Assembly: GCA_017979445.1 (NCBI GenBank) | Contig: CM030717.1 | Location: forward strand, 10,063,639 to 10,127,638 | Direction of reading: 5' to 3' | Length of the DNA: 64,000 nucleotides | Source of the DNA: Akebia trifoliata | Lineage: Eukaryota; Streptophyta; Magnoliopsida; Ranunculales; Lardizabalaceae | Part shown: positions 46,400 to 59,492 of the stretch, one piece after another | How the letters are laid out: each line of letters begins with the position of its first letter | Position numbering within the stretch: position 1 is the stretch's first letter | Notes under the pieces: generated by a model | Seen by the model: only the letters and a program-made list of their open reading frames with translations | Told to the model about the DNA's origin: nothing | The model's database searches: none | Position numbers and translations under genes: made by a program

Positions 46400-48560
46400 A
46401 AATATCTTAGACTTGGAGTTAGACTTCCAACAAAAGAAAACAAAATCCCATTCTTCTATAAGTGTCACAAAGTGGGCCACTTACATAAGTTACAAGCCCA
46501 ACCCAAATTACCTTGGATTGATCCAAAAACAAACACATACGATATCCACCTTGAGAACGACGATCATTTGGGTATCTTGTCCAATCGGCATCAGAGAATG
46601 TATGAAGTTCATGCTCAGTAAAAGGTTTAATCATGAGGCCATAATCAAGTGTGTACTTGAGATAGCGAAGTATCTATTTTACAACAGTCCAATGGACGTC
46701 AGTAGGTGCTTTCATAAATTGGCAAACCTTGTTGATAGACAATGACACGTCTGGACGTGTCAAGATGAGCTATTGAAGTGCACCAATTGTACTCTTATAA
46801 AATGTAGCATCAAAAAGTGGATCACCAATAAATTGTGATAATTTGGATGTGGTAGCCATAGGTGTAGTACATAGCTTGGTTCCATCTATATTAGTTTGGC
46901 AAAGTAAATCAATAATATACTTCCTTTGAGAGAGAAAAAGATCATCAATTCCATGAGTAGTTTCTAAACCAAGAAAATAATGAAGTTGACCCAAGTCTTT
47001 GATAGAAAAACATCTTGTAGATGACGAATCCTTTGTTGAACAAGCGAAGAAAATGAGTTGGTAATGATGATATCATCAACATAAATGAGAATGTAAAGAA
47101 TACCATGAGATCCACATTTTATGAACAATGATGAATCAACTTGTGATCCAAGAAGGTCATTGGCAAGAAGGAATGTACTCAAGCATTGAAACCAAGCACG
47201 CGGAGCTTATTTGAGTCCATATAAAGCCTTGTAGAGCAGAAAAAGATGATGGGACTGTTGAGGATCAACGAAGTTAAGTGGTTGCTTTATATAAATAATG
47301 AGCCATGCAAGAAGGTATTCTAGACATCCAACTCGTGAAGTGGCCAACCCTTTGAAACAACAATTAATAAAATTGTATGGATGGTGTACGGTCTAACAAG
47401 GCTAAACATTTCACCATAATCCAAACCTCTTGTTGATGAAAGCCTTTGGCAACAAGGCATGCTTTATAGCAATCAATGGAGTCATTGGCATTTTGTTTAA
47501 GGCGAAAAATCCATTTGCAACCTACTATATTCATTGTAAGTTGAGGGGAATAAGTGTCCACGTTTTATTGCGTAGTAACGCATTTATCTCATCAACCATT
47601 GCTTGACGCAAATTTTTTTCCTTGTTTGCTATGGTGAAGTAACTTGGTTCAACAATGTCTAATGGTAGAGGATGCTTGGATGTAGTAGATGCATTGGGTT
47701 TGAAAATACCCAATTTGGACCGAGTGACGATAGGTTGAGTAGGGGTACCAATTCGTACAGGTCGCACATCTGGTCTGGGTGAGGGAACTTTTCAAGGAGA
47801 AGAGTGTATGGGAGCAAGGCTGGTGGAAAGAAGGGGGGCACATCAGAAGAGGGAGATTGAGAAAGTGTTGGAGACTGGTTGAGAAGTGGTAGTGGAGAAA
47901 TATGAGAATTGAGGGAAGAAACAATAGGTGTAGGTAAATCTATAGGTAAAGGTGCAAGAGGTGGTAAATCAGAAGGTGGAAGAGTGAATGAAGAAGAGTT
48001 ATTGTGAAAAAGAAAAATACCTTCGTTGAATACGACATGGTGAGAAACATATATCCGGCCTAATGGTAGATGAAGACAACGATACCCCTGATGCGATAAA
48101 CAATACCCAATGAAGAGATCGATATACCTATTTGAAAGCATTGTAAAATCGTAAATAAGAAAAACATTGACAACCAAATACTTTGAGACATTTATAATTG
48201 ATTTGATATTAAATAACATTTCAATTGGAGATTTATTTTGTAAACCAGGTGAAGGTGGACAATTAAGAAGATAAATCGCATTGGTAAATGCATCATCCCA
48301 ATAGAAAGTTGGGACGGATGCAGTAGCCATTACAGTTAACCCAGTTTCAACAATGTGACGATGGCATCGCTCGGCTATGCCATTTTGTTCTTGAGTGTGA
48401 GGACAAGAAAAGCAGTATTCAATGCCATTGCAGGATTAGTAAGGAGCAAAATTTCAAAATTCACCGCCACCATTGATTTGTAACTGCTTAATCTTAGGAC
48501 CTAACAAGTTCTCAATTTTAGTCTTGAAGTGAATAGAGGTTTCCAACGCATTAGATTTCT
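46400..48560 (-). mobile_element. Copia retrotransposon fragment: integrase, RT, RNase H
   Basis: In minus-strand order: integrase end (about 48440-48000, QNGIAERCHRHIVETGLTVM and YWDDAFTNAIYLLNCPPSPG), a proline/serine-rich linker, and the RT start (NIVGCKWIFRLKQNANDSID). The RT core follows (LYILIYVDDIIITN at about 47070-47110), then GQLHYFLGLE, and RNase H (HTFSDADWTRYPNDRRSQGG). Several frameshifts and stops break it. It lies upstream, in transcription sense, of the gag fragment at 44560-46390. The two therefore cannot be one intact element and are probably pieces of two insertions or a rearranged one. Confidence 0.88.
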
Positions 48561-48564
48561 CCTC

Positions 48565-48800
48565 CCCCACCCTTTTTTTTTCAATAATATCCCTCCAATT
48601 TTATTCTCTTTTCTCTTTTACCCCCTTCACAATATATCCCTATAATTTTATTTTCTTCTCATTTTACCCCTTTAACCCACTTTATTGTCTTTCCTCATCT
48701 CCCCCTTTCTTGATAATACCTCTTCAACTTTATTATTTTTTCTCTTTTACTCCCTTAATCTCAAATTTTTTTAATAACACTCTTTCAGCTTTATTGGGAA
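48565..48800. repeat. Pyrimidine-rich degenerate tandem repeat
   Basis: Four diverged units of about 60 bp carry the pattern AATAATATCCCTCCAATTTTATT, TCTTTTCTCTTTTACCCCC. One strand is almost purely C/T with AATTTTATT spacers. No coding or known element is recognised. Confidence 0.55.
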
Positions 48801-48959
48801 GAAGAATAAAATTATTTGACGGTGAAACAATCTGAAGTGAACAGGACATTTCCTTTTGAGCGTTTTCATTGAGTTTCAGAATTCTATAACTTCACCGGAT
48901 TTAGAGAAAGCATTTTGCATTCCAAGGAGGAGCTCAAAGTGAGTGGGGGAAACTGTCAT

Positions 48960-49215
48960 GGAATCAGACATTATTAGCATCTCCCAAATTATTAGAGTAT
49001 TAGATTATGTTTTATAAGTATTTTGATGTAGCTAGGATTAGAACATGTAGTTAGGATAGTAATGTTGCAGTGTACTATTGTGTATGGGGATGGCACTACA
49101 TCATAATACTCTAATACAAATGACTACACTTTTGTATAAATCAGCCAATCCTACTCACTCTCTACCTGCATGAAGAGGCATCAAAACAAATAGAGATCCA
49201 ACAAAGCTTCTTTTT
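48960..49215 (+). repeat. Possible solo LTR
   Basis: TATTAGAGTATTAGATTATG at the left, a TATA-like TTGTATAAATCAGCC at about 49132-49147 and a CACTCTCTACCTGCATGAAG tract give the layout of a short plant Copia LTR in plus orientation. No partner LTR or clear target duplication is seen, so this is tentative. Confidence 0.3.
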
Positions 49216-49708
49216 TTATAATAAAAAATTTTTTGTAAAAAAGTTGTTGCTCTAGCCTCTATATGCTATAAAGTTTAGATAAGTACCTTTCAAGGGTTAC
49301 CTGTTTTGGTGACCATGGAGAGTAACACGACTATACGACCACCACCGTAAAATAATATGAAACTCATAAATGGAAGTATCAATGAAAATCATTCCCTTGA
49401 TTAGGGTGAAAGGTCTTAGTGTGCAAATTCATTGATTATGGTCTTTTTGATACACATTTTAAACACTGCATACAAATACAAATGGAAGCAATATTCTAGA
49501 TCTGGTAAACAAAAACCAACAATTAATACTACATGAAATACAAACTCTCAAAGAAATGAAGATAACATACAGTATGACTAACTCTTAGCAACGATGGAGG
49601 GTAGGGTGAGATTAAGATACCCATATAAACACAAGGGGATCGAGGTCTGCCTGTTGTTTGTCGTTCTTCTCATCAGAAAAATCTTGGGAATCTCTTTTTT
49701 ACAGTATT

Positions 49709-52700
49709 TTAAGATGGTACATTGAAGTGAAAGAGCCAAGAGATCACAAAGGCAAAGACCATACATGCAAGCAAGAAATTCAGGAAGCGGTGGCCGTGCC
49801 AGAAACTTCGGGTGTCTGCAGGGGGTGAAGGTGCTACTTCTGTTGTGGCATTGCTCGTCTCATTCCACTGCTCAATTAGCTCGGTCTCATTGGGGCCAAT
49901 AACATTGCGTGCAACAGAACCACAGATCTCACAGGTCCTGCAAACAATGATAAACAAATAAACAAAAGAACACATAGAGTCCAGCTTACAAATCAAAAAA
50001 AGAAAAGAAAAAGAATATATAGAGGATTAGTACCATTAGGAGATACCATATAATAATAACATTAAAATAGATACGAGTGCTCAAAATTTGATAGAGAAAT
50101 ATGAATCTGAACCAAAGCCAAAAGTGGGTTTGGGTTGGTAGAAATAGAAATTAAATGCACTACAGAAGCTCTACATGGATTGCTTCAATTTGTTCATTCT
50201 AAAGATAATGCATTGGACATTGGGAAGAAAGGAGGAGGTCTGGGCCTCTTGGATTCATCATCCAAATTTTGTGTAGGAAATTTTGTTGGAATACAGCTTT
50301 CTTTCCTCAGCCAGGACAGAATCTTTCAACTTAACTGAAACATGTCATCCGCATCGTTTGTCCATCATCATATTCTAACTTGATGACACAATAAAGATCA
50401 AATGATGATGCACACACACATATATGCAGACCATCATATGCTGCCTACTTTAAGAGTCATGGGTTGTAGGAAGGACATGATGCAGCAGTGATGTGCTCAT
50501 GCTTCAATAATTGTGAGATGTCTGATCACACAAGAAAGTAACAAGGAATGTAATACCTTAAAACTTCACAGATCTATTTCACATTGAGGGAGATTTACAT
50601 GTTTCCAAGTGAAAGGGCCCATCTTCAATTTGCGGATGACACGATAGCTTTCCTAGAGGAGTCTAGAGATCAAGTGAGATATCTGAGGGCCCAGCTTTGT
50701 TGCTTTGAAGCCATTTCGGGTTTACATATCAATCTTCCTAAAAGCAAGTTATTCAGAGTAGAACCAACCACGGATCTTCCAACCTTAGCCGCAATCTTGG
50801 GTTGTCATTTTGACACACTTCCTTCCTCGTACTTAGGTCTCCCTTTAGGTGCACATTACACTAGTGTAAGAATTTGGGATCGTGTTATTGATAGCCTAAA
50901 GAAGAGATTGAGTTTTTGGAAGACGAGATATCTTTCGAAAGGGGGCAAATTGACTTTAATCAAAAAGCACACTTGCTAGCATCCCTATCTACTTTCTTTC
51001 CTTATTCGCTATTCTGAAATCCATGGAGGTCAAATTGGAAAAATTAATGAGGGATTTCTTATGGATGATAAGGAACGTAAACAGAAATTTCATTTGGTTA
51101 GGTGGAAATTAATTTGCTCCCCCAAAGAAGTGTGGTGGTTTAGGGATTCGAGGACCGAGGAAGATGAATAAGGCCCTCTTGGGGAAATGGCTTTGCAAAT
51201 TTGGGGAGCAAAGGAGAACTTTGTGGAGAAGGGTGATTCGTACAAAACATGGGGAGAAGAGGTAGGGGTGGGAGAGTGGGGAAACTCATTCTTCTTATGG
51301 TTGTAGTGTTTGGAAGGGGATTTTGAAAAATTCCCAAGATTTCAATAAGGGGATAATGTTTAGGGTGGGTAAAGAGGATAGAGTTAGGTTTTGGGAGGAT
51401 AGGTGGTGTGGCAATGTGCCTCTTTCTTCTCAGTATCCTTCCATCTATGCTCTTTCTTTGAAGAAATTCACCACGGTGTTTGACTGTATGATTCGCATTG
51501 GGTAGATAACCTCTCTTGGGTTTTGGGACTAAGGAGGAACTTGAACGATTGGGAAATCAATGAAGTTGCATCACTTCTCGACATCATTAAGTCCTACATC
51601 TTTGTGAAAATGATGCAGACCAACGAGAGTGGAGTTTGTCCAAGGGTAAAAGATTCTTCATCAAATCTTTCTTTAAATTTTTTTAGCCTCTATCTTCTTC
51701 CTTCCCTCATCGTGCCATTTGGTCCTCTCTAATCCCTTCAAAAATCAGTTTCTTTATTTGGACAGCTGCACTTGGAAAAATTCTCTTTCGATAATCTGAT
51801 TAAGAGAGGTCTTTTGACACCTAATTATTTGCTTAATTTGTAAAAGGGCTGGAGAGTCAGGGAATCATATTCTCATCCATTGCCCATACTGGGCCTTAGT
51901 GTGGAACCACTTCCTGTCTTTTTCATTTGAGTTGGGACTTTCGTTAGGACATCCTTTCTTTGTTTAGTGGGTGGACACTTTAACGTTTTCTCCAACAAGA
52001 AAAGGTACTTGTGGGCTATTCTCCCTTTTGCAGTTTCTTGAAGTCTTTGGAAAGAAAGGAATAGTAGGGTGTTCCATGGTGAAGAGAAGTCTACTAAAGA
52101 AGTTATTCTGGGCATCTTGGTTGGCTATTACATTGGAGCAGATTAAGCAAGGAGTTTGTAAGGGTGTTCTTTGAAGATTTTGTTTTTAGTGCCTTGTGTA
52201 GCTATAATCGGACTTTTTGTTTTCCTCTCTTTTTTCTTGTATTTGGGGCCATCTTGGCCACTTTTATCAATAAATTTTTTCATACTTATCAAAAAAAAAA
52301 AAAAGTTGCTGTAAGGAAACTGGACTATGGATAAATTTCCAAAGAGACCTACAACTGGACTGTGTTTTAAAATAGAATAACTAAGAAGCACGTCCATTTT
52401 ACTCGATACATTTAGACAGCCTATCGTGGTTCTGGACCAATTGGAATGAAGGGTTAGGGATTTGTTCAGCCAAGCCCAAATCATTTGGATAGGATGCAGT
52501 GATAACCCTTTAGACATTCTTGAATTATCTTTTGCATTCCGATAAAGCAAAGATAAAAAAGAATACACGCAAATGTACAGCATTCTACAACTATAAGGTT
52601 GTGTCCGCCGTAATTTTACTTAATTATAGTTGATACTATTATTGACAAAATCTACAGGCACAATTATTCCTTACATATATTACTAAATTTAGAAACATTC

Positions 52701-55113
52701 AAAAATATTAACAAACTGTTGGTGCACGACACTACCAAGAACGAGCCGGAAGCTCATATTAGTGGTGGTTTTGTAAGACTGGTGCAAACTGTACATACTA
52801 TTTGGTTCTTTTTTAAATCAAGTGGAAAGTGGACATACAGAGCAAGATGAAATATTCCACATAAAACGGGACAGACCGCTATGTAACTCAAACATAAACT
52901 GGCCTGCCTGTACACCAGGCAAGACTGGATGTGTTTGACATTGTTGATCCTCGAAAAGTATGAAAATGAAAACATATTTGCAAAATTAATTTGATAAGCC
53001 CAAGCCTTTTCCCAACTATTCAGTTTGGAGTGAGAAGAAATACATTATGGTATTAATGTCACATGTGTACAACATATTACAAAAATCAATCAAGATAAAT
53101 GATCTACACTAGAAAAGAATAATACATGAATTAAAAATGAAATATATATATATATATATACAAATGTTTCACATTTCAAGTTCGAATAAACTAGGATGCT
53201 CCCTCCTTCTGTACTGGGGCCTCTTATGAAAGTGATATAGGTAAAAATAGATTTAAAGAAACACTCATATAGAATTCGCCTGGCAAATAATCAAATCCAG
53301 TAATTATGACTTATAAGTGCTCATTTGCTTGCAATATACACTAAAGACATGAAAAATATGCCTTCTTTGTAAGCAACAAATGAAAAATAAGTGAAAACCA
53401 CTGCATTGCTTCTTCTTTTTCATTTACATTTTTATTTTTATTTTATTTTTATTTTTTTGCATTTAATTTTTGCCCTACAAAAGATTCAAACCTCAAAAAT
53501 AGGAAACAGAACCACTCCAAAAAGAACAAAGAATCTGCAAATTGTGAAACAAATTGGCAGAATTACCAATAACAAGAAGAAAGCAGCAGTTTTTTCATAA
53601 TCACTATTAGACCACATGACTAATCATCAGGGCATATGCAGTCCCTCCCCTAAACTCACCAGGTAATTTCTGGGATAAACCCCTGATGGTGGTTCCTAAG
53701 GGGGGAATTCAAACTCAAGACCTCCGCTTCCTAAGGCGTGGTCTTGGCCATCTCACCAATCCTTGGGGATTGTCTTCTGTAATCACTACATTATAGAAAC
53801 TAGATAGTTTTCTAGCTTGAGAAAAAAAAAATTCTAGAGAAATTTTTTTTTCTAGTCACATGATTCCAATAATCACCCAGATCTGATTGATCACTTTTCT
53901 TTTCTTTTTTCAGGGTGAGGAGTGCATGACAAGCAACTATCTTTCACAACTGAAGTAAATAACCAGTAATCTCGGATCTAAGAGGTGTCCCATTAAATAC
54001 ACTGCTCTGGGTTAAAGAAATAGCAAGTCCCCATAGAGAAATACATTACGAAATACTTACTCTCACTTGGTTTACCAAACCAAAAATTCGGAATCTCCAC
54101 TATGTAATCCAATCAAAATATTACTTTGTGTGTATCTATTAATAATAAATCTTCAAAACAACCAAGAATTGACATCGAATTCTATTTGATTTACTCAAAT
54201 AGAATTTGTAAAAGGAAAATGAGGGTCAAATCTCACTTCAGTAAAGCAAAGCAGCAATATGGGGAGGAATCAACGGCGCAATTAGACAAACAACCAAGAA
54301 TTGCTAATGCTTTTCTCCTTGATATATCCCTTGACACTCTTTATTTAGTATAATCTGCTTTTACTTTTGCTTTCTTTAACAAAGTAGAGATTAGCTTCTT
54401 ATTTAACTTTTTAAAGCTATGTTTTTTACATTAATCAAATTTCTTATATTCTGCTCCCTTAATCAAGAGCCAGCCTTCCTACATTTCACTTTACACAGAC
54501 TTGATTTCAGAAATTAATTAGTTTTTTTTTTTTTTTTTAACAAAATCCCATTTCCAGAATCTCTCTAACATATCCCATCAACAAGATAAAATGTTGTTGA
54601 TAAACATCATAAATCTCAAAATCTAAGAGAACCAACAAATGGGTATGCAGCATTTCTTAAAAAGCAGTGATCAAACATTAAAAAAAAAAAAAAAAATTTA
54701 TGAACTAGAACAGAGAATCTAGGGGTTTTTTTTTTTACTCACTTGTTCCCCCTAATCTTGAACCAGACTTCTGCACATTGTTTGTGCGCCGCAGCCAAAT
54801 CATCCTTGCAAGAACAACCCAACTCAATAGGAATTCCGGATTCCTTATTATCACTCTCCAATGTAAGATGACAAATCCTACAATCCTTCTCTACTTTAGC
54901 CAAATGCACCTTAATCTCTGAAACCCCACTTTCCAAATCCACCTCTACAGAACAATCTGAACTCGAAGAGTTCTTGCGAGGATCAGAAACCCCTCCAATC
55001 TCATCGTAAGACTTACCACTATTGGAATCAATTTGAGAAGGCCAGGATCGATCTTCTGAGTCAGAGAAGCAGAGACTGCTTCCATCAACATGTGACCTGT
55101 CTTCGGTCGCCAT
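49709..55113 (-). CDS. RING-CH (RINGv) zinc-finger membrane protein, two exons
   Basis: Exon 1 is 54743-55113 and exon 2 is 49709-49937, joined by a 4.8-kb intron (AACAA|GTGAGT...TTTGCAG|GACC). They give about 199 residues. A serine/acidic N terminus precedes a C4HC3 RING-CH domain: CRICHLTLE, then GCSCKDDLAAAHKQCAEVWF and KTCEICG (C-x2-C, C-x-C, H-x2-C, C-x2-C), with the last Cys pair in exon 2. A hydrophobic span near the C terminus (FLNFLLACMVFAFVISWLF) predicts one membrane anchor. RING-CH proteins are generally E3 ubiquitin ligases of membranes; substrate unknown. In the leader an ATG at 55141-55139 opens a uORF overlapping the main start out of frame. The long intron contains a LINE and a SINE-like repeat. 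Confidence 0.88.
50584..52304 (+). mobile_element. 5'-truncated LINE (L1-type) inside the RING-CH intron
   Basis: The sequence starts within the reverse transcriptase at LQFADDTIAFLEES (the F-ADD catalytic box). It continues through SGLHINLPKSKLF, PSSYLGLPLGAHYTSVRIWD and LSFWKTRYLSKGGKLTLIK, then the zf-RVT-like region (VGKEDRVRFWEDRWCGNVPL). It ends in a poly(A) run at 52291-52304. Multiple stops and frameshifts break it. It is antisense to the host gene. The endonuclease and most of the RT are missing, as is usual for 5' truncation. Confidence 0.9.
53638..53790 (-). repeat. SINE-like or tRNA-related repeat
   Basis: GAATTCAAACTCAAGACCTC followed by CGCTTCCTAAGGCGTGGTCT resembles the reverse complement of a degenerate pol III B box (GAGTTTGAATTC) with flanking text common in plant SINEs. 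No poly(A) or target duplication was identified. Similar patches lie at 12750-12830 and 62290-62500. Confidence 0.35.
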
Positions 55114-55617
55114 TTTCAGAACCCAGAACTAGAAACTTCATGTAAGGTTGGTGTGAGCAGGTTAAGACTCTGCTACAAGAAGGAGAGCATGAAAAAACCT
55201 TCAAAGGTTGGATCTTTTCTGTAAATGACAGAGCAAAATCAGAGATTTAATGAGTTGGTATTGGAGTGGATGATCTTCTCTTGTCAGTGTATCTGTCGGT
55301 AATAGAGTGAATCAGAGAGAAAAAGTTAAAAACAGTTAAAGTTTCTACAGAGAGGAATTAATAGAAGTGGAGGATTTAAGGAGGAAAACTAGTCATTTTT
55401 TGCAGAATCTCATGGCTTCTCCTCCATTGAAATTTTTAGCAAAGAAACATTGATTCAAGAAGAACACTGTGAGATGAAACATAAGATGGAGTTAATAATC
55501 AAACAACATATCTCAATTCTGAAGTTAAAAAAATTAAAATAAATAAATTATAGAGGAAATATTTACGTTTGCCGTCTTCTAGCTAGATTACTAAACTTTC
55601 CTATTTTATTAGTGAGA

Positions 55618-56505
55618 TTTACCTGCCAGATCTACTGTTACATTTTAATTATAAAAACCCCCTTGGAGTTCTGACAACTCCAAGAAAACCTTACTTTATA
55701 AAGTTTGTTATGCACCAAACCTCACTTTGTCAAGTTTGGTACCCAACCAATTTAGATTCAAATCGAATTAACTTGTGTCATCCAAAAAACCCATGATCTG
55801 ACGCCACTAAATTAAAAAGAACAAAATTGAATTTTGAAAAAAATTTAATTTTTTACTTTTAAAATTAAGAATTTGATAGCTATCCTTTTTCTATACTTAC
55901 AATCAATTTCAAAATTTTCTGAATTTTTTATATTAATTTTAATTTTAATTTTTTTCATGAAATTTAGGAGTCTGTGTTGTTGGATATCTAATTTGATAAT
56001 CCATGTGAGCCCAATAAATCTTAATAAGATTTGATATCTTGCTAAGTTAATCTTGCTAGTTATTCTTAAAACAAAGTTTGTTCAAATAACAAATTTGATT
56101 TAGTATGGAAGTTGTTGTAATAAAATTGCACCAGATAGGTCTGTCTGATAAATTTGTCTTTTATTTATATATATATATATAGTTTTGAGACATTTACTGA
56201 ACAAACTTATCTATTGCAATTTTATTTCAAAAGCTCCTTTTGTTACTTGAGCAAACAACCTTTTATGAATCATGCTGCTATAACTTATTTAGTAAGATTT
56301 CAAACCTTACTAAGGATCATTGTGCCCACATGAATATCCAAATTAGCAATTTAACCATACAACATTCTAGGTTTCATAGAAAAAATCAAATTCAAAATAA
56401 ATAAATAAAAATTCAAAATAGAAAACCTTTTTTAACTTGAATATAGGTGTTGAAAATTGATGGCTATAGAACTCCCAAATTTAAAATTAAAGTTTAATTG
56501 TGAAA

Positions 56506-56540
<35 letters not shown>

Positions 56541-56774
56541 TAGTTCTTAAAATTTTGTCGTTTATAACCCAGTGACATCAGATCATGTTTTTTGATGTCA
56601 CAAGGTACGTTAAGTAACAAATTAACGTCATACATTTATATTTTTTGACGTGGATCCCAATTTCAGGGTTTGCTGAGTAATAAACTTGATAAAATAAGAT
56701 TCTCTTGGAGTTGGTAGAACTCAAAAGGAGTTTTTTTTTAATAAAAATGCAACAGTTGGGTCAGCCGAGTAAAC
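55618..56774. mobile_element. 1.16-kb foldback: long imperfect inverted repeat
   Basis: The left arm starts TTTACCTGCCAGATCTACTG followed by TTACATTTTAATTATAAAAA. The right arm ends TTTTTATTAAATAA-like text preceded by AAAAATGCAACAGTTGGGTC and AGCCGAGTAAAC. Further pairs are GGAGTTCTGACAACTCCAAG with CTTGGAGTTGGTAGAACTC, and GTTTGTTCAAATAACAAA with TTGTTACTTGAGCAAAC. The centre (about 56120-56235) is A+T-rich with a (TA)n run. Two inverted arms of the long-TIR family (250-1914) lie within it. It begins about 500 bp upstream of the RING-CH start codon and has no ORF of interest. Confidence 0.7.
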
Positions 56775-57234
56775 ATGTCGATAATTTTTATTAAATAATG
56801 GATTTAACCCTGTCATGTCAGGAACAGACAAACTGAACTTCATCATGAAGTTATTAAGAATATAATAAGTTAAAAACAGCCCATTAATGCATTTTAATTA
56901 AAACATTAAAGTAAAATGAACAAAACGTAAGACCCACCACATTTTGGTCTGATCAGAGATTTTTAAGCCATTGATTTGAGTATTTAATATTCATCAAAGA
57001 TTTTAGAAGCGTGACTATGGGAATATGTTGAATGGCCTTGAGGAACAGCATCTGCACTCTCTTTCCCAATTTTTAAGAGTGAAGAACACAAAAGAAGGGA
57101 AAAGGGGCATAATTGGAAAAAGAAAGAGGCAGTTTTCGTTTTTTAATCCTGTTTTTATTTTTTATTTTTTATTTTTTATTTATTTTAGGGCTTCCCTTGC
57201 TTAAGTGATGGGCTGATTGGCTTTATTTGCTTAG

Positions 57235-58172
57235 GTCCACTAGTTGCACACCACCCGTTACCAACTGCATCACTTAAAAATTCCTAATTCCTCTCCATTT
57301 GGATGATTACACTCCAAAAATAATTAAAAAAATATTACTCTTTTTTTCTTTTTTTTTTCCTTCTTCCTCACTTGTGCCCATAGAAAATATTGTTGGTTCA
57401 ATAATTTTTACAAGGAATACGTGTTGTTTCTAAACTATGTTTATAAAGTTACACATTTTTAAATCATTTTGCAAGAAATACTTTGGCTCCAAAGAGAATG
57501 CGAGACAAATAAATCACGAGAAAAATAGAGCACAAGTAGAGATCATAGGTAAAGTAGAGAATGAGCAGAGAGCACAAAGTTGTTGGAAGATGAATAAGCT
57601 TGAAACCCCTAAAAGGTTAGGTATTGAGGTGCAATTGGTGTAGGTTAAAAAAATGATATTAAGAAAAGAAAAAAAAAAGTTTTTGGACCGACTAGTTGCT
57701 CACCAACCTTAAAAAATTCTTTATTCTTTTTGTATTTTTATAATCTTTATTTTAACCTACTGCTTGCACTCCAATACTTAACCTTATAGGGTTTAAGCTT
57801 TATTTGAACTTATAATTTCATATTCTTTGCTCACAGTGTTTTGTGATTAATTTTGTTCAAGTTCTCTTTGACTCAAACTTAATTAAGGCATTGATTTTCT
57901 AATCTTTGTTTAGAATTTAATATGAACTTATGTATTTCAAGAGAACGTAACTTTGTAAGCATGGTTCCAAAATGAAAAAATATTTTGTAAAAATTATTGA
58001 ACTAACAATACTTTCTTTGGGAAGAAGAATGATTTTTTTTTCTTTTAAAAAAATTGAGTGCAACATTTTTTTAACTATTTTTAGAGTGTAATCATCTAAA
58101 TGGAGTGCAAAGGGGAAGTTTTAAGTGATGGAATGCAATTGATAATGGGTGGTGTGCAACTAATCAGTCCCT
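57235..58172. mobile_element. Long-TIR element related to 17640-18743
   Basis: The left end, GTCCACTAGTTGCACACCAC followed by CCGTTACCAACTGCAT, is the inverse of the right end, ATGCAATTGATAATGGGTGG followed by TGTGCAACTAATCAGTCCC. The arms extend over 120 bp through TTTGGATGATTACACTCCAA and its inverse. An internal piece at 57690-57790 repeats the end sequence, suggesting a nested or rearranged copy. A second end-like motif is at about 58200-58227. No transposase is visible; the 68-codon ORF at 57437 is unrecognised. Confidence 0.65.
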
Positions 58173-58597
58173 AATTTTTAAGATTGGTGTGCAACCAATG
58201 ATTCTTGTGTACAACTAATTAGTCCCTTTTTTAAGATGAGGTGTCTTTTACATGTGTGTTAGAGTTAGGTGGTTCAAGTGGGACAAATACAATCTTCCCC
58301 CATCATTAATGGTAGTTTTATTTTCCGCATAGTGCAATTACTAGACTGTTGAGAAAATGCCACGTTGCAGCAACATTAAAATTCCTCCATCAGAATTTTG
58401 GAATTCAATGACCATTCATTTTCAAAGTCTCTGATATGTCTTAAAAATATATATTTTTTAAAGATCTGACCAAACACATGATACTTACCTACGTAATGTA
58501 TTAATTTTCTTTTTCACATCACCTCTTTATTGTGGGAAGAATATTACATGAAACTAAAACTACGGAGGATTTGCTCCCCATATGGTGGTGTTAATTA

Positions 58598-59317
58598 AGG
58601 GAAAATTGCTTAAAAGGAGAGATTTCTTTCTAAATAGGCCTCAAGTTTTGGGCAGTTTTTGAATTGTTCTTTTAATAAAACTTTTTTTCTTAATGGTCCC
58701 TCATTATTGGTGATTAGCGTGCTCACCAATATTTATTATTGCCGAGGTCAACATCCTTATGTCAAACTCACCACTCTTTATTATTGAGTTTGACATTTTT
58801 ATTGTTGAATTCGACAATTTTAAAAAAAAATGTTGAATTAGACACTCATAAAACTAACCCACCTTGTTTTTCGAGTTTTTTTTTTTTTTTGTACTAAAAT
58901 ACATAGAAAAAAAATCAACATAAACTTGGGCATACAACTTGCCTAGATGATTTCAAACCAAAAGAACCACTATTGATCGATTTTTCATCCAAAAACGAAT
59001 AATTTTTTGAAAAAACACTAGTTTTTTTACATACGTTTGCAAAAATCTTGAAAATGACTTCTTCTTCCTTCTTAAATCATTTTTGATAGAGTGAAATCTT
59101 CGAAACTCGATTGGGATGTCGAAATCTAATTTTTTTGGACGAAAACAATGAGATTAAACGATTGGGGCATTTAATCATGATAAATGTGGTAATAAGGTTC
59201 GGGCATTGTTTAAAAATGAAAATTTTACTAAATAGACTATCAAGAGAAGCCCTAAAATTGGAGATTAACTAATTAGATAGAAATCTCTCTACTAGGGTCC
59301 TTCAAGTAATTTTCCCT
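58598..59317. mobile_element. DNA element with AGGGAAAATTGCTTAAAAGG ends
   Basis: AGGGAAAATTGCTTAAAAGG at 58598 pairs with the right end TCAAGTAATTTTCCCT at 59317, with further pairing over GAGAGATTTCTTTCTAAATA and TAGATAGAAATCTCTC. It shares interior words with 26054-26821. Flanking TTAATTA and TAAATTA could be an imperfect target duplication. Confidence 0.65.
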
Positions 59318-59492
59318 TAAATTAACAAAATAAGTTATCTTTAATGTTTTTATGAACTTGAATGTTGGATAGTTAAGAAGCATTGTGTCCATAAGTTGAG
59401 AGAAGCAAAGTTGAGGATGATGGGTAAATAAAATAGTGGGAAAGATAAAATAAGAAGTGAGAACAACAAAAAATAAAAAATGTAGAAGTAGC

